Shown here: piece after piece, positions 41,223 to 51,133 of the stretch
Layout of the letters: the number at the start of each line of letters is the position of its first letter
Position numbering within the stretch: the stretch's first letter is position 1
The notes under the pieces: generated by a model
Databases searched by the model: none
Seen by the model: the letters and a program-made list of their open reading frames with translations, nothing else
Told to the model about the DNA's origin: nothing
From: Mycobacterium scrofulaceum
Lineage (GTDB): Bacteria; Actinomycetota; Actinomycetes; Mycobacteriales; Mycobacteriaceae
Assembly: GCF_002086735.1 (NCBI RefSeq)
Contig: NZ_MVIJ01000014.1
Coordinates: forward strand, 1 to 64,000
Direction: 5' to 3'
Length of the DNA stretch: 64,000 nucleotides
Translations under genes and position numbers: made by a program

Positions 41223-42533
41223 TCAAGCGGACGACTCGTCGGCGGCGGCGTCGCGCAGCCGCGGGTTCAGCGCCCCGGCCCGCCGCATCGCCCCCAGCGG
41301 GTCGGCGTAGAGCCCGCCCAGCGACACGGTGCCCGCGCCGGCCTCCTGCACCCGGTTGCCGAAGACGGTGACGCGGATGTCGCGCGGCGCCAGCACGGAC
41401 CGCCGCGCGAACGCCGCCTCGACGCGCTGCATCGCCTCGGGGTACTCGGTGAACGCCTGGCCGCCGACCACGAGTTCGTCGGGGTTGAGCATGTCGCGCA
41501 GCAAGGCCACCGCCTCCCCGAGCACCCGGCCCCGCTCGTCGAGCAGGTCCTTGGCCCGCGCGTTGCCGGCGCGGGCCAGCCGCAGCAGGTCGGCGATGCC
41601 GGCGGCCGGCGCGTTGGCGCGGCCCGCGGGCAGGATCCGCAACCGGCGGGCGGCGGCCAGCACCGCCTCGTCGCTGACGGTGGATTCCAGCTGGCCGGTG
41701 CCGCCGAGCAGCTCGGAGTGGGCGGGCAGCGTCGCGATAGTGCCCGGGCCGCTGGCGGGGCAGTGCACGCCCCCGCCGATCACCAGCGCGTAGCCCACGG
41801 TCTCGCGGGCGTAGACGTAGAGGCTGGTGGGCGAGCTGGGCAGAAACCGCCGCATGCCGAGCAGGAGTTCGGCCCCGGCCATCGCGTCGACGTGCGACGC
41901 CACCGAGACGGGCAGCCCCAGCGCGTCGGCCAGCACCGGCCCGACGGGCGCCTGCCGCCAGCCCAGCCGCGGGTGGTCGACGTGGCCGGTGGCGCTGTCG
42001 ACGGTGCCGCCGATCGCGACGCCGACCCACAGCGGGCGGCGCCGATGCCAACGTCGCAGGTAGCGGGCGGCGCTCTCGGACAGCGACGCCAGCGCGGGCC
42101 CGGCGGGGCTGAGCGGCGTCGGCGTCTCGACGGTGTCGAGCGTGCGGCCGAACAGGTCGGCGGCCACGATGCTGGTGGTCCGGGCGCCGATGTGGATGCC
42201 CAGCGTCACGAATGGTTCGTGGTTGACCTCGACGGGCACGCGGGGGCGGCCGATCGCCCCGGAGACGGCCAGGTCGGCGCGTTCCCGCAGCAGGCCGGCC
42301 TCGAGCAGGGCGATGACTTGGCGGTTGACCGTGGCGATGCTCAGCGAGGTGACGCCGGCGATGACGTCACGGCCGACGGGCCCGCGCAACCGGACGGCCC
42401 GGAAGACCGAGGCCGCCGCCGAATCGGGGATGTGCAGCGCCGGCGGCACGATCTGCCGGCGCGCCGGCCGGTGCGCCTGATAGCCGGCGCGACTGGGCGA
42501 ATGGTGAGCTGGGGTGAGGGTATTCGTGCGCAC
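41223..42533 (-). CDS. ROK/NagC-family transcriptional regulator (Rv0485-like)
   Basis: 436 residues: an N-terminal winged helix-turn-helix (about 45-100, [20 protein letters not shown]) and a sugar-kinase-like ROK domain ([32 protein letters not shown]). The zinc-binding CxCGxxGC motif of many ROK proteins is absent, and the ATP loop is degenerate, so it is a regulator rather than a kinase. M. tuberculosis Rv0485 is reported to influence a pe/ppe pair. It lies upstream of mshA on the same strand, divergent from the SDR gene. Confidence 0.9.
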   Translation of the reverse strand: MRTNTLTPAHHSPSRAGYQAHRPARRQIVPPALHIPDSAAASVFRAVRLRGPVGRDVIAGVTSLSIATVNRQVIALLEAGLLRERADLAVSGAIGRPRVPVEVNHEPFVTLGIHIGARTTSIVAADLFGRTLDTVETPTPLSPAGPALASLSESAARYLRRWHRRRPLWVGVAIGGTVDSATGHVDHPRLGWRQAPVGPVLADALGLPVSVASHVDAMAGAELLLGMRRFLPSSPTSLYVYARETVGYALVIGGGVHCPASGPGTIATLPAHSELLGGTGQLESTVSDEAVLAAARRLRILPAGRANAPAAGIADLLRLARAGNARAKDLLDERGRVLGEAVALLRDMLNPDELVVGGQAFTEYPEAMQRVEAAFARRSVLAPRDIRVTVFGNRVQEAGAGTVSLGGLYADPLGAMRRAGALNPRLRDAAADESSA

Positions 42534-42679
42534 GAGCGTCCTTTGTCCGATTTTTGTTGGCCGTCACTGGCCACACCTGAAAGTCAGGAGCGGCAAAGTG
42601 CGCGACAACAGCACGCACCCGCCGCGCAAAGACACGCGGTGGTGGTGCTGGACATGGCGCTGAGGTGCACTCCAAAAAT

Positions 42680-42695
42680 TTAGCACGCTTACTAA
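42680..42695. promoter_or_regulatory. Imperfect palindrome upstream of the SDR gene
   Basis: TTAGCACGCTTACTAA matches its reverse complement at 12 of 16 positions. It ends 10 bases before the SDR start and lies 150 bases before the divergent ROK regulator. Such a place suits an operator for a TetR- or ROK-type repressor. No regulator is shown by the sequence. Confidence 0.35.
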
Positions 42696-42705
42696 GGTTG
42701 TTTCT

Positions 42706-43455
42706 ATGGTTGGAAATGTCAGGAATGAGCGGGTCGCGGTGGTCACGGGCGCCAGCTCGGGCATCGGCGAGGCGACCGCCCAGACGCTTGCGGCGCAGGG
42801 CTTTCACGTGGTCGCGGTGGCGCGCCGGGCGGACCGGATCAACGCCCTGGCACGCGAGATCGGCGGGACGGCCATCGTGGCCGACGTCACCGACGACGCG
42901 GCGGTCGCGGCTCTCGCCGAGGAACTGAGCCGGGTCGACGTACTGGTCAACAACGCCGGCGGAGCCCGCGGGCTGGCGCCGCTCGCCGACTCCGACCTCG
43001 AGCACTGGCGGTGGATGTGGGAGACCAACGTGATGGGAACGCTGCGGGTCACCCGGGCGCTGCTGCCCAAGCTCGTCGACTCCGGCGACGGCCTGATCGT
43101 CACGGTGACTTCCGTTGCGGCCCTTGAGGTTTACGACGGCGGTGCCGGATACACCGCGGCCAAACACGCCCAGGGGGCGCTGCACCGCACGCTGCGCGGC
43201 GAGTTGCTGGGCAAGCCGGTCCGGCTGACCGAGATCGCGCCGGGCGCGGTCGAGACCGAGTTTTCGCTGGTGCGCTTCGACGGCGATCAGCAACGCGCCG
43301 ACGCGGTGTACACCGGCATCACCCCGCTGGTCGCGCAGGACGTCGCCGAGGTGATCGGATTCGTGGCCGCCCGGCCGTCGCACGTCAACCTGGACCTGAT
43401 CGTCATGAAGCCGCGCGACCAGGCCTCAGCCACCCGGTTCAACCGCCGGGGGTAG
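42706..43455 (+). CDS. Short-chain dehydrogenase/reductase (Rv0484c-like)
   Basis: 249 residues, classical SDR. The cofactor loop is [30 protein letters not shown] is the NNAG motif, [15 protein letters not shown] has the catalytic Ser, and [12 protein letters not shown] the Tyr-x3-Lys pair. The early acidic residue pattern (VARRADR) favours NADP. The substrate is unknown. AAGG lies 8 bases before the ATG. The 3' end overlaps the convergent lprQ by 17 bases. Confidence 0.9.
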   Translation: MVGNVRNERVAVVTGASSGIGEATAQTLAAQGFHVVAVARRADRINALAREIGGTAIVADVTDDAAVAALAEELSRVDVLVNNAGGARGLAPLADSDLEHWRWMWETNVMGTLRVTRALLPKLVDSGDGLIVTVTSVAALEVYDGGAGYTAAKHAQGALHRTLRGELLGKPVRLTEIAPGAVETEFSLVRFDGDQQRADAVYTGITPLVAQDVAEVIGFVAARPSHVNLDLIVMKPRDQASATRFNRRG

Positions 43456-44761
43456 AGGTCTCCGGAGCGGACGTGGTCGTCGTCGGCGTCCCGGACAGGC
43501 TCGGGGCCGTCGACGGGGTGACCGGCGCGGTGACCGGGATCTGCGTGGACGGCGCGTGCGCGGTCGGGGGCGGCAGCGCCGACATGGCGACCCAGGTGTC
43601 CCAGTCGACGGCCCAGTCCCAGATGTCGCCGTCGGAGTAGGACAGCTGAATCGAGCTCCCGGTCACTTCCACCGGGTCGCCGTACACCGCCGACTGGTAG
43701 TACTGCTCGGCGTCGCCCGTCGACAGGTTGATGCAGCCGTTGGTGACGTTGGTGTTGCCCTGCGCGCCCGCGCTCGCCGGGTTGGCGTGGATGAACTCGC
43801 CGTTGTTGGAGATCCGGACCGCCCAGCGTTCGTGCACGTGGCTGTAGCCGGCGGCGGGGTTGGACATGTAGAAGTCCGCGTACTTCTCGGTCACCACGTG
43901 GATGCCGTTGCGGGTGACGTTGCGCGCCTTGTCCGCCTCGCCGTAGCTGCACGGGAAGTCCATGATCACGCCCTCGTCGCGGATCACCTGGATCCGGTGC
44001 GACGAGACCTCGGCCTTGACGACCTGCCGGCGACCGATCTGGATGTTCAGCGAGATGTCCTCGGCCCCGTAGGCGCTGTCGCCGAATGGCAGGCCGTACA
44101 GCTTGGCGTCGACGTTGACGGTCGTGCCCGCGGGGTAGTACTCGCGGGTGCGCCAGTGCACCCGCGCCCCCTGCGCCTCGTCCGGCAGCCACGCCCAGCT
44201 GCCCTCGACGGGCGGATTCGTGGTCACGGTCAGCGCCTTCTCGACGGCGGCCTTGTCGGTGATCGGCGCGTCGAACTGGATGATGATCGGTGCCGCCACC
44301 CCGACGGTCTGGCCGTCGGCCAGCTGGAACGCCCCGCCGATCTTCTTGCTGGGCGACACCGTGGTGAACTTGGCCGTGACCGGGATCGCCTTGCCGTCGT
44401 GCCCGACGGCCGAGCCGCTCCACGTGTAGGTCGCGTCGTAGCCGAGCGGCTCGGTGGCGGTGTAGACGGTGCGGTCGGAGTTGAACTTGCCCCCCACCGC
44501 CTTGCCGGCCGAATTCGTCAGCGCGACGTGCTGGAACCAGCCGTCGCTGATCTGGACGCTGATCGGCGCGATCGGCACCACGTCCTGGGCCGCGTCGGCC
44601 GGCTGGAACTTCAGCTGCGGCGCGGGCTGCTCCTTCTTCTCGGCCCGCTTGGCCGTGGTGCCGCCGCACGCGGCCAACAGGCCGGGCGCGAACACCCCCA
44701 GGCCGAGGGTCGCCAAAGCCACGCGCCGGTTCACCGGTGACGGGTTGTGCGACGTGCTCAC
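43439..44761 (-). CDS. lprQ: L,D-transpeptidase lipoprotein LprQ (LdtMt5-like)
   Basis: 440 residues from a GTG at 44761 (an in-frame TTG at 44770 is an alternative). The lipobox LLAAC puts the lipidated Cys at residue 32. Two Ig-like domains (about 50-250) precede the YkuD transpeptidase domain, with GEFIHANP (His325) and [10 protein letters not shown] (catalytic Cys343). The tail is Pro/Thr/Ser-rich. It forms 3-3 peptidoglycan crosslinks and matches M. tuberculosis Rv0483. It lies next to murB, another wall gene, on the same strand with 81 bases between. Confidence 0.93.
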   Translation of the reverse strand: MSTSHNPSPVNRRVALATLGLGVFAPGLLAACGGTTAKRAEKKEQPAPQLKFQPADAAQDVVPIAPISVQISDGWFQHVALTNSAGKAVGGKFNSDRTVYTATEPLGYDATYTWSGSAVGHDGKAIPVTAKFTTVSPSKKIGGAFQLADGQTVGVAAPIIIQFDAPITDKAAVEKALTVTTNPPVEGSWAWLPDEAQGARVHWRTREYYPAGTTVNVDAKLYGLPFGDSAYGAEDISLNIQIGRRQVVKAEVSSHRIQVIRDEGVIMDFPCSYGEADKARNVTRNGIHVVTEKYADFYMSNPAAGYSHVHERWAVRISNNGEFIHANPASAGAQGNTNVTNGCINLSTGDAEQYYQSAVYGDPVEVTGSSIQLSYSDGDIWDWAVDWDTWVAMSALPPPTAHAPSTQIPVTAPVTPSTAPSLSGTPTTTTSAPETSTPGG

Positions 44762-44842
44762 GAAAGACAAAGATACCGGGCAAAATCCATCGGCCCCGCC
44801 GCGACAAATCGGGGTCGCGGTCGTCGTCGGACGGATTCGCGG

Positions 44843-45949
44843 CTACAGCCTGCAGCCGAGCAGGACCGGCTCGGGTTCCAATGTGACACCAAACACAGCG
44901 CGGACGCCGTCACGAATGACGCGGGCCAGTGCGATCACGTCGTCGGCGGAGGCGCCGCCGCGGTTCGTCAGCGCCAGCGCGTGCTTGGTGGACAGCCTGC
45001 ACTGGGCCGCCGGGTCGGGGGGATAGCCCTTGGCGAAGCCGGCCCGCTCCACCAGCCAGCCGGCGGCCAGCTTGACGCCGTCGGGCGCCGGGTAGTGCGG
45101 AACCGGCGCCTGCACGCTCGCCGCCAGCCGCTCGTACACCTCGGGTGCGACCACCGGGTTGGTGAAGAAGGAGCCGACGCTCCAGGTGTCGTGGTCGTCC
45201 GGGTCGAGCACCATGCCCTTGCGGCTCCGCAGCGCCAGCACCGCCTGGCGGACCGCCAGCGGGTCGGCGCGCTCGCCCCCGCCCGTCTCCAGCGCGGCGG
45301 CCAGCTCGCCGTAGCGCAGCGGCGCGCTGCGGCCCGACGCGTCCAGCTCGAACTCGACTTCCAGCACCACCCAGGGGATCTGGGCGCCGTCGTGGACGGC
45401 CCGCTTGAACATGCTGGTGCGGTAGCCGAAGCCGAGCTCGCCGCCGGGCACCCAGCGGACCTCCCCGCTGCCGCGGTCCAGTATCCGGACCCGGGTGATG
45501 GTGTCGGAGACTTCCGCGCCGTAGGCCCCGACGTTTTGGATCGGGGTGGCCCCGGCCGACCCCGGGATCCCGGAGAGGCATTCCAGCCCACCCAGACCGT
45601 GCTCGATGGAGCTGACCACCACGTCATCCCACACCGCGCCCGCCTCCGCCCGCACCCGGTTGCCGTCGACGGTGATGCCGCCGTTGGCCAACCGCACCGC
45701 GGTCAGGCCGGCGCACGTGTCGGCGACCACCAGGTTGGACCCGCCGGCGAACACCAGCACCGGGGAACGTTCTCCCCCACGGTTTTCGGCGTCCAGCTTC
45801 CGCACCACCGCGACCACCTGTTCGGTGCTGGCGCAGGTGATCAGCCGGCGCGCGACCGGCCCGACCCGCAACGTCGTCAACGGCGCGAGCGACACCGCCT
45901 CGGCGACCCGCGCGCCGGCGAACGTTGAACCGGCGTCGCTGGATTTCAT
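44843..45949 (-). CDS. murB: UDP-N-acetylenolpyruvoylglucosamine reductase
   Basis: A 368-residue FAD enzyme that makes UDP-MurNAc. [14 protein letters not shown] binds the FAD diphosphate; [20 protein letters not shown] is the MurB signature; [10 protein letters not shown] contains the catalytic Ser; and the C-terminal Glu lies in [11 protein letters not shown]. The frame reaches 45970, but the ATG at 45949 ([19 protein letters not shown]) matches the M. tuberculosis start. Only 26 bases separate it from the divergent Rv0481c-like start, so the transcripts are likely to have little or no leader. Confidence 0.96.
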   Translation of the reverse strand: MKSSDAGSTFAGARVAEAVSLAPLTTLRVGPVARRLITCASTEQVVAVVRKLDAENRGGERSPVLVFAGGSNLVVADTCAGLTAVRLANGGITVDGNRVRAEAGAVWDDVVVSSIEHGLGGLECLSGIPGSAGATPIQNVGAYGAEVSDTITRVRILDRGSGEVRWVPGGELGFGYRTSMFKRAVHDGAQIPWVVLEVEFELDASGRSAPLRYGELAAALETGGGERADPLAVRQAVLALRSRKGMVLDPDDHDTWSVGSFFTNPVVAPEVYERLAASVQAPVPHYPAPDGVKLAAGWLVERAGFAKGYPPDPAAQCRLSTKHALALTNRGGASADDVIALARVIRDGVRAVFGVTLEPEPVLLGCRL

Positions 45950-45975
45950 CGCCCGTAACGGTAGCCTCACCTGCT

Positions 45976-46500
45976 ATGCCGCGTTCATTCGACTTGTCGG
46001 CCGACTACGACGGCAGCGTTGAAGAGGTTCATCGGGCATTCACGGACGAGAGCTATTGGCGGGCACGCCTGGCCGGATCCGGGGTGGACGTCGCCACGCT
46101 GGAGTCGATGCGGGTCGGCGGCGACACCGGGGACGACGACACCGTCGAGGTCGTCACCGTGCAGGTGATCCACAGCCACAAGCTGCCGGGGATGGTCACC
46201 CAGCTGCACAGCGGCGATCTGCGCATCAGGCGCGAGGAGGTCTGGGGACCGGTCGCCGACGGCGCCGCGCAGGGGTCGGTCGTCGGCTCCATCCTGGACG
46301 CTCCGGTGAATCTCACCGGGACCGCCATGCTCGCGCCGATCGTGGAGACCGGCGGCGCCCGGCTGACCTTCCGGGCCAGCGTTCAGGTGCGCGTCCCGAT
46401 CATCGGCGGCAAGCTGGAGAGCATCATCGGTACCCGGCTGGCCGAGCTGGTGGCGGCCGAGCAGCGGTTCACCACCGAATGGATCGCCGGAACGGCCTGA
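45976..46500 (+). CDS. DUF2505 (SRPBCC-like) protein (Rv0481c-like)
   Basis: 174 residues, the same length as Rv0481c. MPRSFDLSADYDGSVEEVHR opens a START/Bet v1-like fold, with ESYWRARLAGSGVDVATLES and a C-terminal helix LESIIGTRLAELVAAEQRFT. Such proteins bind hydrophobic ligands, but the ligand is unknown. The ATG at 45976 starts the domain. It is divergent from murB with an unusually short gap and precedes the nitrilase gene by 25 bases. Confidence 0.85.
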   Translation: MPRSFDLSADYDGSVEEVHRAFTDESYWRARLAGSGVDVATLESMRVGGDTGDDDTVEVVTVQVIHSHKLPGMVTQLHSGDLRIRREEVWGPVADGAAQGSVVGSILDAPVNLTGTAMLAPIVETGGARLTFRASVQVRVPIIGGKLESIIGTRLAELVAAEQRFTTEWIAGTA

Positions 46501-46525
46501 GGACGCCGGGCCTAAGCTGGCGCCC

Positions 46526-47356
46526 ATGCGAATCGCGTTGGCGCAGATCCTCAGCGGCACCGATCCTGCCGCGAACCTGGAGCTGGTGCGCGAGTACGGC
46601 GAGCGGGCCGCGGACGCGGGCGCGCAGCTGGTGGTGTTCCCGGAGGCGACCATGTGCCGGTTCGGGGTTCCGTTGGCGCCGATCGCCGAGCCGGTCGACG
46701 GGCCGTGGGCGACCGGCGTGCGCCGCATCGCGACCGACTGCGGGATCACGGTGATCGCCGGCATGTTCACCCCTTCCGGCGATGGCCGGGTGAAGAACAC
46801 GCTGATCGCGGCCGGCCCGGGCAGCCCCAACGAACCGGACACCCACTACGACAAGATCCACCTCTACGACGCCTTCGGCTTCACCGAGTCGCGCACCGTC
46901 GCGCCCGGACACGAGCCGGTGGTGATCACGGTCGCCGGCGTCCGGGTGGGGTTGACCGTCTGCTACGACATCCGCTTCCCCGCGCTGTATACCGAGCTGG
47001 CCCGCCGCGGCGCGCAGCTGATCGCCGTCTGCGCGTCCTGGGGATCGGGGCCCGGCAAGCTCGACCAGTGGACGCTGCTGGCGCGGGCCCGCGCGCTCGA
47101 CTCGATGAGCTACGTCGCCGCGGCCGGCCAGGCCGATCCGGGCGAATCGCTGACGACGTCCGGCGCCCCCACCGGGGTGGGCGGCAGCCTGGTGGCCTCC
47201 CCGTTCGGCGAAGTCGTCGCGTCGGGCGGTCCCGGCCCGCAGTTGGTGGTGGCCGACGTCGACCCCGACCGGGTGGCCAAGGCCCGCGAGAGCATCGCGG
47301 TGCTGCGCAACCACTCAGATTTTGCTCAGCTGGATAAGGCAGAATCGGTCGGGTGA
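46526..47356 (+). CDS. Carbon-nitrogen hydrolase (nitrilase superfamily, Rv0480c-like)
   Basis: 276 residues with the Glu-Lys-Cys triad of the family: Glu in VVFPEATM (residue 40), Lys in HYDKIHLYD and Cys in VGLTVCYDIRFP. It probably hydrolyses an amide; the closest characterised relatives include omega-amidase and deaminated-glutathione amidase types. The end overlaps the next start as GTGA (47353-47356), so the two proteins are made together. Confidence 0.9.
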   Translation: MRIALAQILSGTDPAANLELVREYGERAADAGAQLVVFPEATMCRFGVPLAPIAEPVDGPWATGVRRIATDCGITVIAGMFTPSGDGRVKNTLIAAGPGSPNEPDTHYDKIHLYDAFGFTESRTVAPGHEPVVITVAGVRVGLTVCYDIRFPALYTELARRGAQLIAVCASWGSGPGKLDQWTLLARARALDSMSYVAAAGQADPGESLTTSGAPTGVGGSLVASPFGEVVASGGPGPQLVVADVDPDRVAKARESIAVLRNHSDFAQLDKAESVG

Positions 47357-48396
47357 CGAACCCACAAGGACCGCCGAACCAAGACCCGTCGACGTGGGGC
47401 CGTCCCGGCAACCAGGGCCCTTTCGGCCAGCCCCCCACCGAGCGGCCGACCGAACGGATCAGCACCGGCGGCCCGGCGCCAGCCCCGCCGCCGCCGGCTG
47501 CCGGTCCGCCGCCCGGTCAGACGGAACGGATCGGCACGCCACCGCCGAACATGCAGCGGCCCGACTACCCGCCGCCGCCGCCCACGCCGCCGGCGGGCCC
47601 GACGGAAAGGTTCCCCAGCCCCGGCGAGCAGCCGGCGGCGGGGAAGAAGAAGCGGCGCTTCCTGCGCGACCCGCTGTCCGTGGTCCTGGTCTGCATCATC
47701 GTGGTGTGCCTGGTGATCGCCGGGCTGGTCGGGGCCGAGCTGTATGTCCGGCACGTCGCCAACAGCAAGGTCGCCGAGGCGGTGGCGTGTGAGGTCAAAG
47801 ACAAGGCCACCGCGTCGTTCGGGGTGGCGCCGTTGATGCTGTGGCAGCAGCTCACCAAGCACTACACCAACATTTCGGTGCAGACCGCGGGCAACCAGAT
47901 CCGCGACGCCAAGGGCATGAAGCTCAACCTCAACATCCGCGATGTCCAGCTCAAGTCGACCGCCAACTCCAAGGGCACCATCGGGTCGCTGGACGCGACC
48001 ATCACGTGGACGTCGGACGGGATCAAGGAGTCGGTGCAGAACGCGATTCCGGTGCTGGGCCCCTTCGTCACCAACACGGTGACCACCCACCCCGCCGACG
48101 GGACCATCGAGCTGAAGGGCATGCTGGACAACCTGACGACCAAGCCGGTGGTGTCCGGGACCGGCCTGCAGTTGCAGATCGTCAGCTTCAACGCGCTCGG
48201 CTTCACCATGCCGAAGGAATCCGTGCAGTCGACGTTGGACGACTTCACCTCGCAGTTCACCAAGAACTACCCGCTGGGCATCCACGCGGACAGCGTGCAG
48301 GTCACCGACAGCGGGGTGACCAGCCACTTCTCCACGCGCAACGCGAGCATCCCCGCCGGTGGCAACAACAACGACCCTTGTTTCGCCAACCTGTGA
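47353..48396 (+). CDS. Membrane-anchored DUF2993 (LmeA-like) protein (Rv0479c-like)
   Basis: 347 residues from a GTG. Residues 1-95 are a Pro/Gly-rich cytoplasmic lead with repeated PTERI/TERF motifs; a basic patch KKKRRFLRD precedes one transmembrane helix (about 108-128, VVLVCIIVVCLVIAGLVG); the rest (130-347) is an exported beta-rich DUF2993 domain, as in LmeA, which affects lipomannan length. Cys pairs (VACEVKD, DPCFANL) may form a disulfide. Its stop is 4 bases from the convergent deoC stop. Confidence 0.85.
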   Translation: MTNPQGPPNQDPSTWGRPGNQGPFGQPPTERPTERISTGGPAPAPPPPAAGPPPGQTERIGTPPPNMQRPDYPPPPPTPPAGPTERFPSPGEQPAAGKKKRRFLRDPLSVVLVCIIVVCLVIAGLVGAELYVRHVANSKVAEAVACEVKDKATASFGVAPLMLWQQLTKHYTNISVQTAGNQIRDAKGMKLNLNIRDVQLKSTANSKGTIGSLDATITWTSDGIKESVQNAIPVLGPFVTNTVTTHPADGTIELKGMLDNLTTKPVVSGTGLQLQIVSFNALGFTMPKESVQSTLDDFTSQFTKNYPLGIHADSVQVTDSGVTSHFSTRNASIPAGGNNNDPCFANL

Positions 48397-48400
48397 CGGT

Positions 48401-49078
48401 CTAGCCGCCAAGCCCGTCGAGCACCGCCCGGGTGCCGGACAGGCCGAGCCGGGTGGCCCCCGCGTCCAGCATCGCGACGGCGGCCGCGGCGGAGCGGATG
48501 CCGCCGCTGGCCTTGACGCCCAGCCGGCCGCCGACGGTCTGACTCATCACGGCGACCGCGCGCACCGAGGCGCCGCCCGCGGGGTGGAAGCCGGTCGAGG
48601 TCTTGACGAAGTCGGCGCCGGCGTCCTCCGCCGCGCGGCACACCTGCACCAGCGTGTGCTCGTCCGTCCCCGACAGCAGCACTGCCGACTCCACGATCAC
48701 CTTCAGCACGGCGCCCGGGGCGGCGGCGCGCACGGCCGCGATGTCGGCCCGGACCGCTTCGAGGTCGCCGGCCAGCGCGGCGCCGATGTCGATGACCATG
48801 TCGACCTCGGCGGCCCCGGCGGCCACGGCCCGTTCGGCCTCGTGCGCCTTGACCGCCGAAATGTGCTTGCCCGAGGGGAAACCCGCGACGCTGGCCACCG
48901 GCGGGCCGCCGGCTCGCACCGCGACCGGAACCATCGACGGCGAGACGCACACGGCGTAGACGCCCAACTCGGCCGCCTCGGCGACCAGGGCCGCCACGTC
49001 CGCCTCGGTGGCCTCGGGCTTGAGCAGGGTGTGGTCGACCATCGCCGCCAGCTGCGACCGGGTGGGTTTGCTCGCCAC
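48401..49078 (-). CDS. deoC: Deoxyribose-phosphate aldolase
   Basis: 225 residues. It splits deoxyribose-5-phosphate into glyceraldehyde-3-phosphate and acetaldehyde. The Schiff-base Lys is in [11 protein letters not shown], the second Lys in VKASGGIR, and [15 protein letters not shown] is the signature. The GTG at 49078 (VASKPTRSQ) follows AAAGG. Its first base is also the last base of the upstream TAG stop, so deoC is coupled to the Rv0477-like gene. Confidence 0.95.
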   Translation of the reverse strand: MASKPTRSQLAAMVDHTLLKPEATEADVAALVAEAAELGVYAVCVSPSMVPVAVRAGGPPVASVAGFPSGKHISAVKAHEAERAVAAGAAEVDMVIDIGAALAGDLEAVRADIAAVRAAAPGAVLKVIVESAVLLSGTDEHTLVQVCRAAEDAGADFVKTSTGFHPAGGASVRAVAVMSQTVGGRLGVKASGGIRSAAAAVAMLDAGATRLGLSGTRAVLDGLGG

Positions 49079-49491
49079 TAGAACCTTTCTTCGGGTCCGC
49101 CCGGATTGCATCCGGACGCTGCCATCTCGGCGTCGTCGACGACGGGGCGCCACGGCTCCAGATTCCAGCTGGCCTTACCGGGCTCGGCCACCTCGGCGAA
49201 CTGCCAGTGACAGACGAACTGGGCGCGCATCCCGGCGGTGTCGGCGTCCGGCGACAGCGCCAGCACCTCGGCCCACGCCTCGTCGGCCAGCGCCGGGTCC
49301 GAAGACCGCCTGGCGGCCAGCCGCCCCGACGGCGTCGGGAAGACCCGCAGGCTGCTGCGGCCGTGCCACTGCGCCCACTCGGTGTGGTCGACGAACGGCG
49401 GGGACGTGCCGGCCGGGTCCGCCACCGCGGCGGCGGGCGGCCCCCAGAGGGCGACGAGCACCACAGTCGGCGCCGTCAGCAGGGCCTTCAT
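49078..49491 (-). CDS. Small secreted protein (Rv0477-like, possibly DUF2599)
   Basis: 137 residues with a Sec signal peptide ([20 protein letters not shown], cleavage near AVA-DP). The mature part, [19 protein letters not shown] and [20 protein letters not shown], has two Cys and many Trp, as in DUF2599 secreted proteins. The function is unknown. The frame is open further upstream, but the ATG at 49491 begins the signal peptide and sits 4 bases after the Rv0476-like stop. Its stop shares a base with the deoC start. Confidence 0.82.
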   Translation of the reverse strand: MKALLTAPTVVLVALWGPPAAAVADPAGTSPPFVDHTEWAQWHGRSSLRVFPTPSGRLAARRSSDPALADEAWAEVLALSPDADTAGMRAQFVCHWQFAEVAEPGKASWNLEPWRPVVDDAEMAASGCNPGGPEERF

Positions 49492-49495
49492 TCCG

Positions 49496-49783
49496 CTAGC
49501 GCGACTTACCCTGAATTTCCAGAAGTTTCGGCCGCACGTCGACCAGATACACGCCCGCCGCGCACGCGGCGATCGCCATCCCGAGTACCCCGAAAACAAA
49601 ACTCAGGATGGATGTCAGGGCGACAGCCAGGCCGAGGATCACCAACCACACGGGCTTCGTCAGCTTGTCGGCAGCGGTGTAAGCATCCGGCCGCTGCAGC
49701 GCGGCGTGCACGAACGCGTACACCGCCGTGACCAAGACGGCGATCTGCAAGACCAGCATGACGGTACCCACGAGGTGGCTCAC
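49496..49783 (-). CDS. Small membrane protein (Rv0476-like, DUF2516)
   Basis: 95 residues from a GTG at 49783, with two clear hydrophobic helices (about 5-27 and 44-82, the second perhaps two helices). A conserved middle [20 protein letters not shown] is typical of DUF2516. It is encoded with the secreted protein and deoC after hbhA. The function is unknown. Confidence 0.85.
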   Translation of the reverse strand: MSHLVGTVMLVLQIAVLVTAVYAFVHAALQRPDAYTAADKLTKPVWLVILGLAVALTSILSFVFGVLGMAIAACAAGVYLVDVRPKLLEIQGKSR

Positions 49784-49814
49784 GCCTTAAGCGTATGCGG
49801 GCGCCGTCCCAAAC

Positions 49815-49853
49815 GTCGACTCAGAGTTGCCCGGCGGACAACTCCGAGTCGAC
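49815..49853 (-). terminator. Stem-loop downstream of hbhA
   Basis: The arms 49815-49829 and 49839-49853 (15 bases, GTCGACTC.GAGTTG, one mismatch) enclose a 9-base loop right after the hbhA stop. On the minus strand it is followed by CGTTTGGG, a weak T tract, so it is likely an L-shaped or processing hairpin that limits read-through into Rv0476. Confidence 0.6.
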
Positions 49854-49861
49854 CGTCCGAC

Positions 49862-50467
49862 CTACTTCTGGGTGACCTTCTTGGCGGCGGCCTTCTTGGC
49901 CGGAGCCTTCTTGGCCGGAGCCTTCTTGGCGGGCGCCTTCTTGGCGACAGCCTTCTGAGCCTTCTTGGCCGTCTCGTCGGACTTCTTGGGCAGCTCGATG
50001 CCGACCAGCTTGGCCGCGCGCTCACCGACGGCGCGGGTCTGCGACGCGACGGTGCCCAGCGCCTCCTGCGTCAGCTCGACGGCCTGGTCCACGTAGCCCT
50101 CGGCGCGCGCCGAGGCGTCGTCCAGGCCGGTCTGGCTCCGCAGCCGCTGCAGCGCGGCCTCGCCGCGCTCGACCAGCTCGTTGTAGCGGTTGGTCGCCGC
50201 GTCCAGGTAGCCCTCGGCGGCCTTGCGGAGCTCCTCGGTGGTGAACCGCTCGCGCAGCTCGTCGAACTGCTCGGGGAGGTCCTCCTGCAGCCGGGTCAGC
50301 CGGGCGCGGCTCTCCTCCACCCGGGAGCGGGTGTCGGCGCGGGTCTCTTCGGCGCGCTCCCGCAGGCCGGCGATCAAATCGTTGACCGTGGCCAGCGCAA
50401 GATCGGCCGCGCCCAGCGCTGCGAGCAGGGGCGCCCGCAAGTCTTCGATGTTGGTGTTGTCCGCCAT
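49862..50467 (-). CDS. hbhA: Heparin-binding haemagglutinin HbhA
   Basis: A 201-residue surface adhesin. Residues 6-35 form a hydrophobic/amphipathic start ([19 protein letters not shown]), 40-150 a long coiled coil ([20 protein letters not shown]), and the C-terminus is a Lys/Ala/Pro repeat ([20 protein letters not shown]) that binds heparan sulfate and is methylated in M. tuberculosis. The repeat has fewer units than I remember for M. tuberculosis. The ATG at 50467 ([10 protein letters not shown]) is used; a Met five codons upstream is less likely. Rv0474-like lies upstream on the same strand. Confidence 0.96.
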   Translation of the reverse strand: MADNTNIEDLRAPLLAALGAADLALATVNDLIAGLRERAEETRADTRSRVEESRARLTRLQEDLPEQFDELRERFTTEELRKAAEGYLDAATNRYNELVERGEAALQRLRSQTGLDDASARAEGYVDQAVELTQEALGTVASQTRAVGERAAKLVGIELPKKSDETAKKAQKAVAKKAPAKKAPAKKAPAKKAAAKKVTQK

Positions 50468-50621
50468 GGTTATTCCTTTCATGGTTTTCCGTTATTGGCG
50501 TTCTTGGGTATTGATGTGGAAACTCAGGCGTGCGTCTCCTCTCCGCTGGCGGGCGCCGGATCCGCGCTCCTGGTAACCACTAGCGTGACGTGGGAGTCCC
50601 GACCTCCGGAAGGGCCGTTGA

Positions 50622-51050
50622 TCACTCGTCGGCGTTGGATTCGGTCGAACATTCCTCTTTGCCTGATTCGCCGGCCTCGTTTTGTTGGGTGAACGACGTG
50701 TAGACGTCGAGCAGGACCTGCTTTTGACGCTCGGTGATCGCCGTGTCGGTGATGATCGCGTCGCGCACCTGGCTCTTGTCGCTGGGCTCGAGGATCCCGG
50801 CCCGCACATAGAGAACCTCGGCGGAAACCCGCAACGCCTTCGCGATTTGATTGAGCACTTCGGCGGACGGCTTCCGTAAACCGCGCTCCACCTGGCTCAG
50901 GTAGGGGTTGCTCACCCCGGACTTTTCGGCGAGTTGACGCACCGAGACCTGCGCCAGCTCGCGCTGGCTCCGGATGAAGCTGCCGATGTCCGAGGCCATG
51001 TCGGAGGCGGCGTTGGACACCTTGGCGGAGAGCTTCTCCTCGGGTGCCAT
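50622..51050 (-). CDS. XRE-family transcriptional regulator (Rv0474-like)
   Basis: 142 residues. The Cro/CI helix-turn-helix spans about 25-82 (LAQVSVRQLAEKSGVSNPYL, then VERGLRKPSAEVLNQIAKAL), followed by a helical tail with an acidic C-terminus. M. tuberculosis Rv0474 is reported as a copper-responsive regulator. A perfect 28-bp palindrome lies 48-75 bases before its ATG, very likely its own operator. hbhA follows 154 bases downstream. Confidence 0.9.
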   Translation of the reverse strand: MAPEEKLSAKVSNAASDMASDIGSFIRSQRELAQVSVRQLAEKSGVSNPYLSQVERGLRKPSAEVLNQIAKALRVSAEVLYVRAGILEPSDKSQVRDAIITDTAITERQKQVLLDVYTSFTQQNEAGESGKEECSTESNADE

Positions 51051-51097
51051 GGCGTGCTCCTGGGTCGGACGGTCGATGGTGACGGCCCCAGACTACT

Positions 51098-51125
51098 ACA
51101 AGTGCTTGCTATTGCAAGCACTTGT
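51098..51125. promoter_or_regulatory. Perfect 28-bp palindromic operator upstream of the XRE regulator
   Basis: ACAAGTGCTTGC (51098-51109) and its exact complement (51114-51125) flank TATT. Each arm is itself a small palindrome, CAAG-TG-CTTG and CAAG-CA-CTTG, so two repressor dimers could bind side by side. It sits in the promoter region of the XRE gene and just after the Rv0473 stop. Confidence 0.8.
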
Positions 51126-51133
51126 TAGCACTA

